This document shows, in pieces, positions 7,549-15,593 of a stretch of DNA of 23,578 nucleotides. Under the pieces are notes generated by a model. That model was given only the letters and a program-made list of their open reading frames with translations. It did no database searches and was not told the DNA's origin. This DNA comes from a virus. Every line of letters begins with the position of its first letter. Positions within the stretch are counted from its first letter, which is position 1. The stretch is from positions 1-23,578 of IMG/VR virus record IMGVR_UViG_3300021602_000025; one strand, written 5' to 3'. The translations under genes were made by a program, and so were the position numbers.

Positions 7549-9735
7549 AGTATATATTCCTATAATGACCCCATCAATCCTAATTTGATAAACTTTTGTA
7601 TTTGGAAATACTGTTACAACTTTATACCATAAGTATTCTCCATTGAATGTTGTTGTTAAATCCGAATATTCATAGAATGTATCTCCAATATCAGGATCGG
7701 TTATTGTGCTTAAAGTAAATATTGTATTTATTGACAATGAAGCAGCATAAGCATCCGCACTTGTTAAATAACCATCTGACCTTAAATGTGAATTACCTAA
7801 TGCAAATGGAACTTTACTATTAGAGTTAATAATTTCATAAACATTAGCAAAAATATTTTCATAATTTATATCTAATAATGTTCCTTGTATAATATCATTA
7901 CCCAAATCAATATTAGTATTTCCAATCATATATTGCTTATTCTGAACACTAATTTGTGCTGGGTCGGTATCAGTTGCTTTTATTCTCATTGAAGCATCAA
8001 ATCTTCCACCTTCATTATTCATACCCATAAAACTAGAATCAATATTAATTACATTCTTATTTAGATTGTTAGAATATTGTCTAATTACCAATTCGGATAA
8101 AGAACGATATTTTTCATCAATATATTCATATCTATACCAATTCTTAAGATTTAATCCTGTTGAATCAGCTAAAAATCCTTTATACGAAAAATAACCATTT
8201 GAACTATCATTAAAACCAATTTCAAGAGTAGGATAATTTACATATTCCGTACTATCATTTATTGCACCTATACATTGATAAGAAGTAAATGCTGGTTCAA
8301 TGGTAAAAGAGAAATTTCTTACCTCCGTAGCTTGTACAGTAGATTTCCAATAAGGTGAAGCAGCTTGTGCTAATATATATTCAAAATAAATAGTTCCTGT
8401 TTCTGGAGCAGGTGGTAATGTTAAGTTCAAATCTACATTTGTTGTATTAACATCATACGCTTCAAAGTATTCGTGTGTACCTGCTAATTCCCAAGTATCA
8501 TCATTTGTATAAGTATAAAATGCACTTGGTGTTTGTAAATGTATTTTTAATATAAACATTGCATCAGGAGTTGTGCTTCCTACGGCAACAATACTAGCAG
8601 TAAAAGAAATATGTATTATTTCATTAAAAGCTATTTTAGGAAAATATGTAGGTCTAATTGACATATCATAAGGAGAAACTATTGTTCCTGTATCTAAATA
8701 ATATGAATTGAATGCCAAATTAGGATATGGGACAATCCACATTGTTCCACTATTTTTATTTTCAGTCCAAGCATAAGCAGGACTTCCTATTTCAAACTTC
8801 TTTAAATCCCAATTAGTTATATAGTTTGATGGGTATTCAATAGTTTTATCAAATTGAACTCTACTAAATCCTTTTCTTAATATTTTAGTTTGAGAATTAT
8901 CAACAAAGAATAATCCTGTTTCACTTGTATATGAATCTATTAATCCATTTGATGATCTATATTCTGATAAAATTACTAATCCTTCATTATCGTATTCTGT
9001 ATACCAATATTGTTCTTGTGCAAATTGAGAAATAGCTAAAATATTCCATTTCCCTTGTGCTTGAAATAACCTTGCACCAAATCCTTGTACTATTTTAGTA
9101 AGTATTAATAAACAATTTTCTACTACTCCATTATTATCAATAAAAGTACCATAATTCATATATGATTGTGCCAATGGGTCTGCCCAACTTACATCACTTC
9201 TATTATCCATTCCTTCTGCATAATAACTAATTCCTGTTAACACATTTAAGTTAGTAGGAAATGCAACTGCATTTAATGAATTTATAATATAAAATAAACA
9301 ATTATTAAAATCACTTAAAATATAATCAGTTGGAATTGGGAATGGTATTTTTTCTAACATACCTAATCCATCAATTGCATTAAATGAAAGTTCTTTGCGA
9401 CCTGTACTAAATGAAAATTGAACACTATCACTTAATGCCCATCCTTGCCATTCTATTGTTTCATCATAGAATAATTGGCATAAATATTTTCTATCATCTA
9501 ATGTTGATAGATTTGGCATATTGTTCAGGTCATCCGTAACATCAATACCAATAAATAATTGACTAACATATATAGGTTCAAAAATATCATCACTTCTAGG
9601 GATATATTGCAACTGAATTGTAGTTGCTGGATATTCAATTAAATCTCCTTCATATCCATCCTCTAATAAATACAATGTTGAAATGCTACCACTTTTAGTA
9701 GCCATTGTGATTTTATATTTGTTTTGGTATGCCAT
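7546..9735 (-). CDS. tail tip / baseplate structural protein, 729 aa
   Basis: A 729-residue protein directly after the tape measure, where siphophages encode distal tail and hub proteins. Visible features: an opening YKITMATKSGSISTLYLLEDGY, then a QLQYIPRSDDIFEPIYVSQL segment around residues 42-61, FYDETIEWQGWALSD near 89-103, and a SFSTGRKELSFNAIDGLGML stretch near 108-127. The middle and C-terminal parts are beta-rich with many aromatic residues and no visible enzymatic motif. I recall similar proteins in Bacteroidota phages, annotated only as tail proteins. A joint Dit/hub role is inferred from order and size. The start overlaps the tape measure stop by one base (TAATG), so translation is coupled. 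Confidence 0.8.
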   Translation of the reverse strand: MAYQNKYKITMATKSGSISTLYLLEDGYEGDLIEYPATTIQLQYIPRSDDIFEPIYVSQLFIGIDVTDDLNNMPNLSTLDDRKYLCQLFYDETIEWQGWALSDSVQFSFSTGRKELSFNAIDGLGMLEKIPFPIPTDYILSDFNNCLFYIINSLNAVAFPTNLNVLTGISYYAEGMDNRSDVSWADPLAQSYMNYGTFIDNNGVVENCLLILTKIVQGFGARLFQAQGKWNILAISQFAQEQYWYTEYDNEGLVILSEYRSSNGLIDSYTSETGLFFVDNSQTKILRKGFSRVQFDKTIEYPSNYITNWDLKKFEIGSPAYAWTENKNSGTMWIVPYPNLAFNSYYLDTGTIVSPYDMSIRPTYFPKIAFNEIIHISFTASIVAVGSTTPDAMFILKIHLQTPSAFYTYTNDDTWELAGTHEYFEAYDVNTTNVDLNLTLPPAPETGTIYFEYILAQAASPYWKSTVQATEVRNFSFTIEPAFTSYQCIGAINDSTEYVNYPTLEIGFNDSSNGYFSYKGFLADSTGLNLKNWYRYEYIDEKYRSLSELVIRQYSNNLNKNVINIDSSFMGMNNEGGRFDASMRIKATDTDPAQISVQNKQYMIGNTNIDLGNDIIQGTLLDINYENIFANVYEIINSNSKVPFALGNSHLRSDGYLTSADAYAASLSINTIFTLSTITDPDIGDTFYEYSDLTTTFNGEYLWYKVVTVFPNTKVYQIRIDGVIIGIYT

Positions 9736-11552
9736 TATGCTCCCCTTCTTAAGTTAAGTGAATGATTTGACCTATTTAACGCTAAAACTAGATCATTGCC
9801 TTTTAATACAAATTGACCACTACCTCCTACTCCGCCACCATTCATTGCACCTGCATTAAATGTAGTGTTAAGCATTCCACTTAATTTGTTTAAAGGAATA
9901 ATTGCTTCAGGACCAGCCTCTCCAATAAGTCCTAATGAAGGACCATTTGTAATTCCACCTTGTGCGTGTGCTCCTGAAAATGCACCTTGTAATAATCCAC
10001 CAGCAGCAAATAATGCTTTAAGTTCAGGGAATGCCGATAATATTGCTTCAAATATTGTTGCCTGTATAATTGCAGCAGCAATGTTTTTAGCTATGTTTAC
10101 AAACATTTGACCAATAGCATCTAATGGACTTGTTCCTTGCTCTAAAGCACTCCAAACATTCATTAAACCATTAGTTACCTCTCCTGCTAACATTGTTGCA
10201 AAGTTCTTATATGATTCTTTTGCTTGATCTACTTGTTTTATTTCAGCACCCCATATTTGTCTTCTTCGTGCTGAATCTTGTGTTAAAAATTTACCAAGAC
10301 TATTTGTTTCAGGATTATCTAATCTCTTTTTTTCTTTATTACTAAATACACTTTCCTTTATTGGTTTGTCTTCTTCTTTATAAGGTATAATGCTAATGTT
10401 TCCTAATTCAGCAAATCTCTTTTTATACTTCTCATAATCCATTAATTGCTGCGACAATTCATATTTTAATGAAGCAGAAAATTCTCTTAATGTATCAATT
10501 ACTTTATTACTACCATTTTTAATTGTTTCAGGTGTAGGAACTAAAGTTACATTTGCTAATTGTTTTAATGTATCTGATTCAAGTTTAGCAATATCAGTTT
10601 TAATAGTATTGCCTAATACATCATAAGTTGCATTTATTACATCTTTTTGTTGTTGGATTGTTTGTCTTTGTGTTGCATAACCTGTACCAATCAACTTTTC
10701 GGAAGTAATCTTCTTTAATTCTGCATTCCTTTTCTTCTCATTCTCTATTTGTGCTGCATAGGCAATATCTAATTGAGCAATATTATTTTTCTCTTTTGCA
10801 GTAGCATCACCTTGCATTGCTGCTTGGTTTACCAATGTTTGATAATATGCTTTATCTTGACCTAGTTTTGCATCTTTAATTGCAGCACTTTTGCTATATA
10901 AATCTTGTAATTGTTTTAATGCTTCTTTTTGTTGTGTAGCATTACCACCTACTATAATTTCAGTTAATAAAATCCCTTGTGTTCTTTTTGTTTGCTCTTT
11001 CCCTATTAACTTATTTAATTCTCCTGCAACCTTTTGTATTTCTTCATTAAACTTTTGTAATTCTCCTGTCGGTCCTTTAAAGAATTCGCTTATTTCTTTA
11101 CTAAATGTAACGGCTAATGAAGATACAATACCCAATGCAACACCAACACCTGCTGGACCTATTAATCCTGCTGCCATTGCTTTTAAAGCCTTTGTTGTGC
11201 CTCCTTCAGTTGCAGATAATCGTTGGAATGATTCCAACATTGGGTTAAGGTTATTCGCAATACCTATAATACCATAAGGAGCATCTTGGGCAATCCTTGA
11301 AAAGTTAATAAGGGATTGAGTTGCATCCCCCATTGGTTTACCTAATCTACCAGCTTGTTCATTTAATTGAGTAATTCTACCTTTTAAATTATCTATGTTT
11401 TTAGATAGATAATTTATCTCGCCTATATTAGTTGCCTTTCTTAATGCAGCTTCAAATTGTCCAAGTGTATTTTGTGCTGCCTTTAAACTAGATTGCAATG
11501 CCGAGACATCCGCATCAATTTCAATACTAAACTTATCAAATGAATCTGCCAT
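9735..11552 (-). CDS. tail tape measure protein, 605 aa
   Basis: This protein sets tail length and is ejected ahead of the DNA. The N-terminus is helical and coiled-coil-like (residues 10-70, for example DADVSALQSSLKAAQNTLGQ). A hydrophobic segment at about 124-150 contains GLIGPAGVGVALGIVSSLAV. The middle (about 165-430) is long, charged and helical. A second hydrophobic region lies at about 480-520. The C-terminus carries the typical tape-measure end GLIGEAGPEAIIPLNKL. At 605 residues it is short for the class. Using the usual rule of about 0.15 nm per residue, the tail would be roughly 90 nm. It sits just after the tail assembly chaperones, the canonical order. I see no lysozyme or peptidase domain. 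Confidence 0.92.
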   Translation of the reverse strand: MADSFDKFSIEIDADVSALQSSLKAAQNTLGQFEAALRKATNIGEINYLSKNIDNLKGRITQLNEQAGRLGKPMGDATQSLINFSRIAQDAPYGIIGIANNLNPMLESFQRLSATEGGTTKALKAMAAGLIGPAGVGVALGIVSSLAVTFSKEISEFFKGPTGELQKFNEEIQKVAGELNKLIGKEQTKRTQGILLTEIIVGGNATQQKEALKQLQDLYSKSAAIKDAKLGQDKAYYQTLVNQAAMQGDATAKEKNNIAQLDIAYAAQIENEKKRNAELKKITSEKLIGTGYATQRQTIQQQKDVINATYDVLGNTIKTDIAKLESDTLKQLANVTLVPTPETIKNGSNKVIDTLREFSASLKYELSQQLMDYEKYKKRFAELGNISIIPYKEEDKPIKESVFSNKEKKRLDNPETNSLGKFLTQDSARRRQIWGAEIKQVDQAKESYKNFATMLAGEVTNGLMNVWSALEQGTSPLDAIGQMFVNIAKNIAAAIIQATIFEAILSAFPELKALFAAGGLLQGAFSGAHAQGGITNGPSLGLIGEAGPEAIIPLNKLSGMLNTTFNAGAMNGGGVGGSGQFVLKGNDLVLALNRSNHSLNLRRGA

Positions 11553-11558
11553 AATATT

Positions 11559-11891
11559 TTAATTTACTCCGTACAACTTAAGTGTCCTTGCCAATTGGTC
11601 GCTAGTCAACATTACTTTTTCTTCTTCAACTTCTAGATCATCAATCGCAGGTATATGCCAAAAAGCCTTTATACTTTTGGGTGATTTTTCAGTTGTGTTA
11701 CTTAAATATACAATATAGGCAAGGTTTCTAGTCCTTGCCCATTCGTTTAACTCTTGTTTTTCTTTACCCATTACGATAATAGAAAAGTCTTTCCAAGTCA
11801 TATCCCAAAACTCATTGGGTCTTATATTGCATTCAGCAGCCTTAACTAAAATATCATCCCAATTTAACCTTGTTAGGCTTTTTTTTTTCAT
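11559..11891 (-). CDS. tail assembly chaperone, T-type downstream frame
   Basis: This is the second of two overlapping frames before the tape measure. From its own ATG at 11891 it reads MKKKSLTRLNWDDILVKAAE, then PNEFWDMTWKDFSIIVMG, a layout like tail assembly chaperones of the GTA/rcc01693 type (WxDI...PxEFWxMTxxEF). The frame is open further upstream to 11933, but that extension lies wholly inside the G-type gene. It is +1 relative to the upstream frame, and both frames cross a run of ten A. The likely main product is a frameshift fusion of about 221-222 residues. Independent initiation at 11891 is the alternative. It ends 7 bases before the tape measure start. Confidence 0.8.
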   Translation of the reverse strand: MKKKSLTRLNWDDILVKAAECNIRPNEFWDMTWKDFSIIVMGKEKQELNEWARTRNLAYIVYLSNTTEKSPKSIKAFWHIPAIDDLEVEEEKVMLTSDQLARTLKLYGVN

Positions 11892-12225
11892 CCTTTGGTA
11901 TTCCTTGTACTGCGGTAACTGTGTTTTGCACAATATACTTTAAGTATAAAAGAATTTGCCCTTCAGGATTAAAAATACCGCCTATTTCATCAACCCAATC
12001 GCAAACATCATCTTCGGTAAATTCAATTGATTGTTTGTTAGTAATACAAGCCGATTTATAACCGATGTGTATTAATTTAACAATGTTATCCAAGTCATAT
12101 TGATTACTACCTAAAAACTCAAAGTATTTATCAATTGTGATGTCTTTTGATTTACAAAATTCACGCATTGACCAAGTACCCCATTTTAATTGAATTGTTG
12201 TGTTGTTTAGTTTTAATTCAAACAT
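11854..12225 (-). CDS. tail assembly chaperone, G-type upstream frame, 123 aa
   Basis: A 123-residue protein between the tail tube and the tape measure, the place of lambda gpG. It starts MFELKLNNTTIQLKWGTWSM, has an all-helical centre (REFCKSKDITIDKYFEFLGS) and ends in a basic tail KDEKKKPNKVKLG. In the family, such proteins bind the tape measure and recruit tube subunits, and a small fraction of ribosomes shift frame to add the T domain. The shift candidate is at codons 113-116 (GAA AAA AAA AAG), only 8 codons before the stop, matching the position of known G/GT recoding sites. Confidence 0.85.
   Translation of the reverse strand: MFELKLNNTTIQLKWGTWSMREFCKSKDITIDKYFEFLGSNQYDLDNIVKLIHIGYKSACITNKQSIEFTEDDVCDWVDEIGGIFNPEGQILLYLKYIVQNTVTAVQGIPKDEKKKPNKVKLG
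11879..11888 (-). promoter_or_regulatory. A10 recoding / slippage site candidate
   Basis: Ten consecutive A on the minus strand, in the context GGATGAAAAAAAAAAGCC. In the G frame the codons are GAA AAA AAA AAG CCT. Moving +1 or -2 on the run enters the T frame at AGC CTA ACA. A -1 shift would read GCC TAA and stop at once, so the standard lambda-type shift does not work here. Loss of one A by RNA polymerase slippage would give the same fusion. Confidence 0.6.
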
Positions 12226-12237
12226 AGTTTAGTTGTT

Positions 12238-12693
12238 TTATGCTCCTTGTTCAGTTTGTGCAATTGGTGGTGTACATACTACAAAAGTTGCAGTAAATTT
12301 AACATCATCTTTATCAGCAGCAGTTACATCAAAGTCGCTAATGAATACTGTGCTAGTTTCTTCACCACCATAATATACATCACCAGCAGAAGGACTTGCT
12401 TTACCCATTTTAATGGTAAATTGAGTTCTTGCAGCGTGAGCAGCATACAATTGTTGGTAAGAATCTTTACTAGGAGTTCCTGTTTCATCAATTGCAAAAC
12501 CATCGGCTTTGAATGATTGAGTGAAAGCTGGACCTGCTTGGAATTGGTCGCCACATTTTGAAGTTGCATCAATAGTGTTTACAGTTGATGTCAATGAGTT
12601 TGTCGTTAAACAAGCCACAGGTATAAATGTTGTACCTCCAGCTAAATCTGCTAAAAGGATATAATCCCTTGCTGATACTTTAGTTTCTGCCAT
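12238..12693 (-). CDS. major tail tube protein, 151 aa
   Basis: A 151-residue protein that would form the hexameric rings of the non-contractile tube. It starts MAETKVSARDYILLADLAGG, has a beta-rich core with a long loop (DATSKCGDQFQAGPAFTQSF, about residues 42-61), a helix (SYQQLYAAHAARTQF, about 78-92) and closing strands TSTVFISDFDVTAADKDDVKFTATF. This helix-plus-barrel order and the start and end strands resemble TP901-1/lambda gpV-type tube proteins. It lies between the tail completion gene and the chaperones, the canonical tube position. An alternative frame inside it is open by chance and shows no protein-like composition. Confidence 0.85.
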   Translation of the reverse strand: MAETKVSARDYILLADLAGGTTFIPVACLTTNSLTSTVNTIDATSKCGDQFQAGPAFTQSFKADGFAIDETGTPSKDSYQQLYAAHAARTQFTIKMGKASPSAGDVYYGGEETSTVFISDFDVTAADKDDVKFTATFVVCTPPIAQTEQGA

Positions 12694-12699
12694 TTTATT

Positions 12700-13107
12700 T
12701 TAATTTTGAGTTATTATTAAATTATAAGTAATTATTGTTCTAAATACATTGTCCAAAGGGTTTAAACCATCTAAATTTCTAATTGCACCTACCACTAAAC
12801 TTGAAGCAGTAAACCCATTTGCTAGGGTTATATCCGTTTCTGAATTGATTGCAGTTAGTATTAAATCGCTTATTGTTTCGGCTCTTTTATATCCAAAGTT
12901 ACTATTTTTTATTACAATGTCAACATCAATAGTAACCGAGTTGGTGTAACTGATTTTACCTTGATCTTGTGCCGATGCCCTTCCATCCATAATGATATAT
13001 TCATTAGGTGCGGAATCAGGTGCTATACCATCATATACAGGAAGTGTACTTGAATTTGTCAAGTTAGTATAAAACCATTTCTTTATTTCTATATTAGGAT
13101 TTAACAT
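12700..13107 (-). CDS. tail completion / tail terminator protein, 135 aa
   Basis: A 135-residue protein of DUF3168/SPP1 gp17 style. An N-terminal helix (MLNPNIEIKKWFYTNL) is followed by LPVYDGIAPDSAPNEYIIMD, a common pattern in which a new phage gene product reports a value for a given Pro/Tyr-containing loop, then TNSVTIDVDIVIKNSNFGYK strands, a helix (RAETISDLILTAI) and closing strands. The family caps the tail tube or joins it to the head. It overlaps the end of the gp10-like gene by 14 bases and is followed by the tube gene after 6 bases, which supports this role. The assignment is by pattern and gene order. Confidence 0.75.
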   Translation of the reverse strand: MLNPNIEIKKWFYTNLTNSSTLPVYDGIAPDSAPNEYIIMDGRASAQDQGKISYTNSVTIDVDIVIKNSNFGYKRAETISDLILTAINSETDITLANGFTASSLVVGAIRNLDGLNPLDNVFRTIITYNLIITQN

Positions 13108-13543
13108 TCTTTATTACATTTTGTATATTTTTTCTTAAAACAGGTATTTGATTTTCAAATGCTGGAATTAAATAAGGTCTTGCTCGTAAGTTAATTTTTC
13201 TAATTCCTTTACCCTTAAATTGTATTGCAAAATCCTCATATCCAGCAGGAACATTTACTAAACCACCTGTGCCAAATTCTACATAAGGAGCATATTTTAA
13301 AGCACTTCCTACTGTGTATATTATCTTATCACCTTTATTAATTTCCTTTAATTGAATTGAGCCTAATAATCTTCCTTTATCAGTTGAATTTGTGGCAACT
13401 GACCTTCTTGCTTGGCTTTGAATGGCTAATGCAGATGCGTTAACCTCCATAGCTACCTCTTTAGCAATTTTAGGTGCTAATCTACCTATTTTTTGAATAA
13501 GTGCGTCTAATCCTTCAATCTTAAAAGATATGTGGTCTGCCAT
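13094..13543 (-). CDS. HK97 gp10-like head-tail / tail component, 149 aa
   Basis: A 149-residue protein with the HK97 gp10 layout: SFKIEGLDALIQKIGRLAP at the start, a helix with many Ala (EVAMEVNASALAIQSQARRS, about 30-49), DKGRLLGSIQLKEI, the conserved YAPYVEFGTG motif (about 87-96), and RARPYLIPAFE near the end (about 121-131). This family acts at the head-tail interface or in tail completion. Its start shares a base with the stop of the joining protein (TAATG), and it overlaps the next gene by 14 bases. Confidence 0.85.
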   Translation of the reverse strand: MADHISFKIEGLDALIQKIGRLAPKIAKEVAMEVNASALAIQSQARRSVATNSTDKGRLLGSIQLKEINKGDKIIYTVGSALKYAPYVEFGTGGLVNVPAGYEDFAIQFKGKGIRKINLRARPYLIPAFENQIPVLRKNIQNVIKNVKS

Positions 13544-13884
13544 TAGAAGTACATTATTATTTCAAAAAATCTATGTGCGTTATCTACATCCTTTATTGAA
13601 TGGATTGTGTACATATCCCCTTCAACCTCCAACTTATAAATATCGGTCAAAGTAATATCCCAACGAATAAACATTTTAGCCATACGAGTAAAACTCAATT
13701 GTGCCTCTAATAATGCTCTATTTTGCTCCTGTGGGCGGAAATCACCCCAAGTAGTACCTTGTAGGTCATAAGTCGTTGTATAGCCTCCTTGCCCATCGGA
13801 AACGCTTGTAGGCACATAAACATTCACCAACCTAGTCATTGAGTTGGCATCAACATAATTGTCTTTGTGTAATCCTATTCTCAT
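13543..13884 (-). CDS. head-tail joining (head closure) protein
   Basis: Carries a Phage_H_T_join-like layout: VNVYVPTSVSDGQGGYTTTY, an early Trp in TTWGDFRPQEQNR, then FIRWDITLTDIYKLEVEGDM and a terminal HRFFEIIMYF strand. Such proteins close the portal after packaging and receive the tail. I chose the ATG at 13884 (MRIGLHKDNY, 113 residues). It lies one base after the stop of the upstream connector, the TAA-T-ATG spacing also seen at 22016 and 17615. An in-frame ATG at 13941 would add 19 residues but would force a 56-base overlap with the connector gene. Confidence 0.8.
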   Translation of the reverse strand: MRIGLHKDNYVDANSMTRLVNVYVPTSVSDGQGGYTTTYDLQGTTWGDFRPQEQNRALLEAQLSFTRMAKMFIRWDITLTDIYKLEVEGDMYTIHSIKDVDNAHRFFEIIMYF

Positions 13885-13885
13885 A

Positions 13886-14416
13886 TTATAATATTGGGCT
13901 TGTTCTAGTCCATCGTTGACATACTCTCCAAGTCTTTTCACATATACCTAAATCGTTCACATCCATTCCCCTATTCTCATATCCATAGTTGATTTGGTCT
14001 AATATGGCAATCTTAATTTCTTTTGGTACACTTTCAAATCCTGTCTCATATTCTGCTTTCATATCTGCAAAATTGGGGAACCTTAATGTAAGATATTGTC
14101 CACCTACTAAACTATATTGTGATTCGGCTAAAATATTGCCATTGGCATCCGTTAAACTTGTAAAACTTGTTATAGGACCGAAAGGGAATTGAAAGTTTGA
14201 TGCAGCATTAGTAAACCAAACTACTGCCGTTTTAGGTGTAATACTTATTCCTGCTGCCTTTTCAACCGCTTCACGGCTTTGGGTAATTAATTCAAGGAAT
14301 AATTCATCTTCTACATCATTAGTAACACGAACATATTGCTTTGCTTCTGCTAATGTAACAGGTTCAGTTATTGGTGCAATATCGGTTAATGTGTAATCAA
14401 TAATGAAATTGTACAT
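13886..14416 (-). CDS. head-tail connector, gp6-like, 176 aa
   Basis: A 176-residue protein with the N-terminal signature of phage gp6-type DNA packaging/connector proteins: EPVTLAEAKQYVRVTNDVED followed by helix LFLELITQSREAVEKAAGIS (about 20-57), a beta-rich centre with FPFGPITSFTSLTD, and a C-terminal helical end. The family forms a ring under the portal. It is the first gene after the major capsid terminator and has a TAnnTTTG element 13 bases upstream of its start, so it may head a separate transcript for the connector and tail genes. Confidence 0.85.
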   Translation of the reverse strand: MYNFIIDYTLTDIAPITEPVTLAEAKQYVRVTNDVEDELFLELITQSREAVEKAAGISITPKTAVVWFTNAASNFQFPFGPITSFTSLTDANGNILAESQYSLVGGQYLTLRFPNFADMKAEYETGFESVPKEIKIAILDQINYGYENRGMDVNDLGICEKTWRVCQRWTRTSPIL

Positions 14417-14429
14417 AATTTCTTTTTTA

Positions 14430-14437
14430 CAAATTTA
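14430..14437 (-). promoter_or_regulatory. candidate -7 element after the capsid terminator
   Basis: The minus strand reads TAAATTTG, between the capsid terminator (14453-14480) and the connector start at 14416. A terminator followed at once by a promoter element is a natural boundary between the capsid and the connector/tail transcripts. The -33 region would fall in the terminator's T tract and shows no TTG. Confidence 0.5.
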
Positions 14438-14452
14438 CAATAAATATAATAA

Positions 14453-14480
14453 AAAACCCCACCGATTAAGATGGGGTCTT
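14453..14480 (-). terminator. intrinsic terminator after major capsid gene
   Basis: On the minus strand ACCCCA and TGGGGT (14472-14477 and 14456-14461) form a 6-bp GC-rich stem with a 10-base loop, extendable by a G-U and two A-U pairs, followed directly by six T. It lies 22 bases after the capsid stop, in the 86-base gap. It would lower readthrough from the highly expressed capsid gene into the connector genes. Confidence 0.8.
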
Positions 14481-14502
14481 TATTTCTATGTTTTTAGAAG
14501 AA

Positions 14503-15591
14503 TTAGTCTAATAAAGAAGCATAGATAGCTGAAGAATTTAACATCAAGTTGATTTCTTCTTGACACTCAATACGAGCAGTTACCAAGTTCTTTTGGAAGT
14601 TAGTACCATTCTCATAAGAGAACTCAATTGCTAAAGATTCAACCTCAACTCTTTCAATGTAGTCTCTATCAATTACTAAAGCCTTGTTATTAGTAACCCA
14701 AGATGCAGAAATAACAGGTACACCCCAAATAGTGATTCCACCATTAGGATTAACCATAACTGATCCTGAACCTGCGTAGTAACCAGCAGTAATTGTGTTC
14801 TTCAAGATATTAGCCATATTTTGCTCACTTACCAATACATAAGATGCGTTGAAGTTTGCAGTCTTTTGGTTACCGATTAAATCAACTAATTGACTTAAGT
14901 AATCAGCACCTGTTACTGTTGTAACTCCTGTTGCAGCACCTGAAATAGTACCAAAGAAAGAAGCATTCTCTTTTTTAAAGAAATCTCTTTGTAACATTCT
15001 TGGTAATGTTTGAGTCAAGAAAGGTAATGACTTCAACATTTGCTTACTGAATGTAGAGAAACCTGCAAGGTATTCACTAACAACTTTAACTTCAGTTAAA
15101 GCGTAGTTATTTTGTCCTTTGTCATCTCCTTCAGTTTGAAATCCAATGTTGTTTGTTTCACCACTATTTTCTTGATAGTAAACATACAATCCTGTTGCAC
15201 TTCTAACTGTTGGAACTAAATCACGGAAGTTGATTTTTTGAGAAGGGTAGATTGCTTGATTTACTGCGTAAGTAGCAACAGGGTCTCCTGTTAAACTTGC
15301 AGATAAAGTCATTGTCTTAACATCTGATAAATCCATACGGAACTTACCATTCTTCTTCATTTGGCTTTCCATTTCGCCCATTTGACCATCCAATTTCTCC
15401 ATAATAACCTCATCCATAAACTTCGTTTGTTTAGATTCAGCTATTTTCTTTGAAGCGAATGCAGCATCAATTTGCTTTTGCATTTCATCTTTTACAACAT
15501 TGATTTCAGATTTAACTGAATCAATTTGAGCAGTTACATCGGCTTTAATGCCTTTGACATTTTCTGCCATTTCGTTAATTACATTTTCCAT
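14503..15591 (-). CDS. major capsid protein, HK97 fold, 362 aa
   Basis: The main shell protein. Residues 1 to about 85 are a charged helix (MENVINEMAENVKGIKADVT and onward), matching the N-terminal delta/scaffold region that HK97-type proteases remove. The rest has HK97-fold landmarks: YYQENSGETNNIGFQTEGDD (extended-loop region, about 138-157), a spine-helix region SKQMLKSLPFLTQTLPRML, ANILKNTITAGYY, IWGVPVISASWV (about 290-301) and a terminal ARIECQEEINLMLNSSAIYA. There is no separate scaffold gene in the window, consistent with a built-in one. The gene starts 2 bases after the protease stop and ends in a strong terminator. Confidence 0.92.
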   Translation of the reverse strand: MENVINEMAENVKGIKADVTAQIDSVKSEINVVKDEMQKQIDAAFASKKIAESKQTKFMDEVIMEKLDGQMGEMESQMKKNGKFRMDLSDVKTMTLSASLTGDPVATYAVNQAIYPSQKINFRDLVPTVRSATGLYVYYQENSGETNNIGFQTEGDDKGQNNYALTEVKVVSEYLAGFSTFSKQMLKSLPFLTQTLPRMLQRDFFKKENASFFGTISGAATGVTTVTGADYLSQLVDLIGNQKTANFNASYVLVSEQNMANILKNTITAGYYAGSGSVMVNPNGGITIWGVPVISASWVTNNKALVIDRDYIERVEVESLAIEFSYENGTNFQKNLVTARIECQEEINLMLNSSAIYASLLD

Positions 15592-15593
15592 TT

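Noticed and set aside
11879-11888. A standard -1 frameshift on A AAA AAG in the tail chaperone
   Set aside because: The heptamer is present in frame, but a -1 move reads GCC TAA and stops at once, so it cannot make the G-T fusion; +1, -2 or transcript slippage is needed.
12324-12572. An 82-codon minus-strand frame inside the tail tube gene
   Set aside because: It is a Leu-, Met- and Gln-rich shadow in another frame of the tube gene, with no start context of its own and no family resemblance.
13885-13941. Longer N-terminus for the head-tail joining protein
   Set aside because: It would need a 56-base overlap with the connector gene. The ATG at 13884 has ideal spacing after the connector stop and gives a normal family length.
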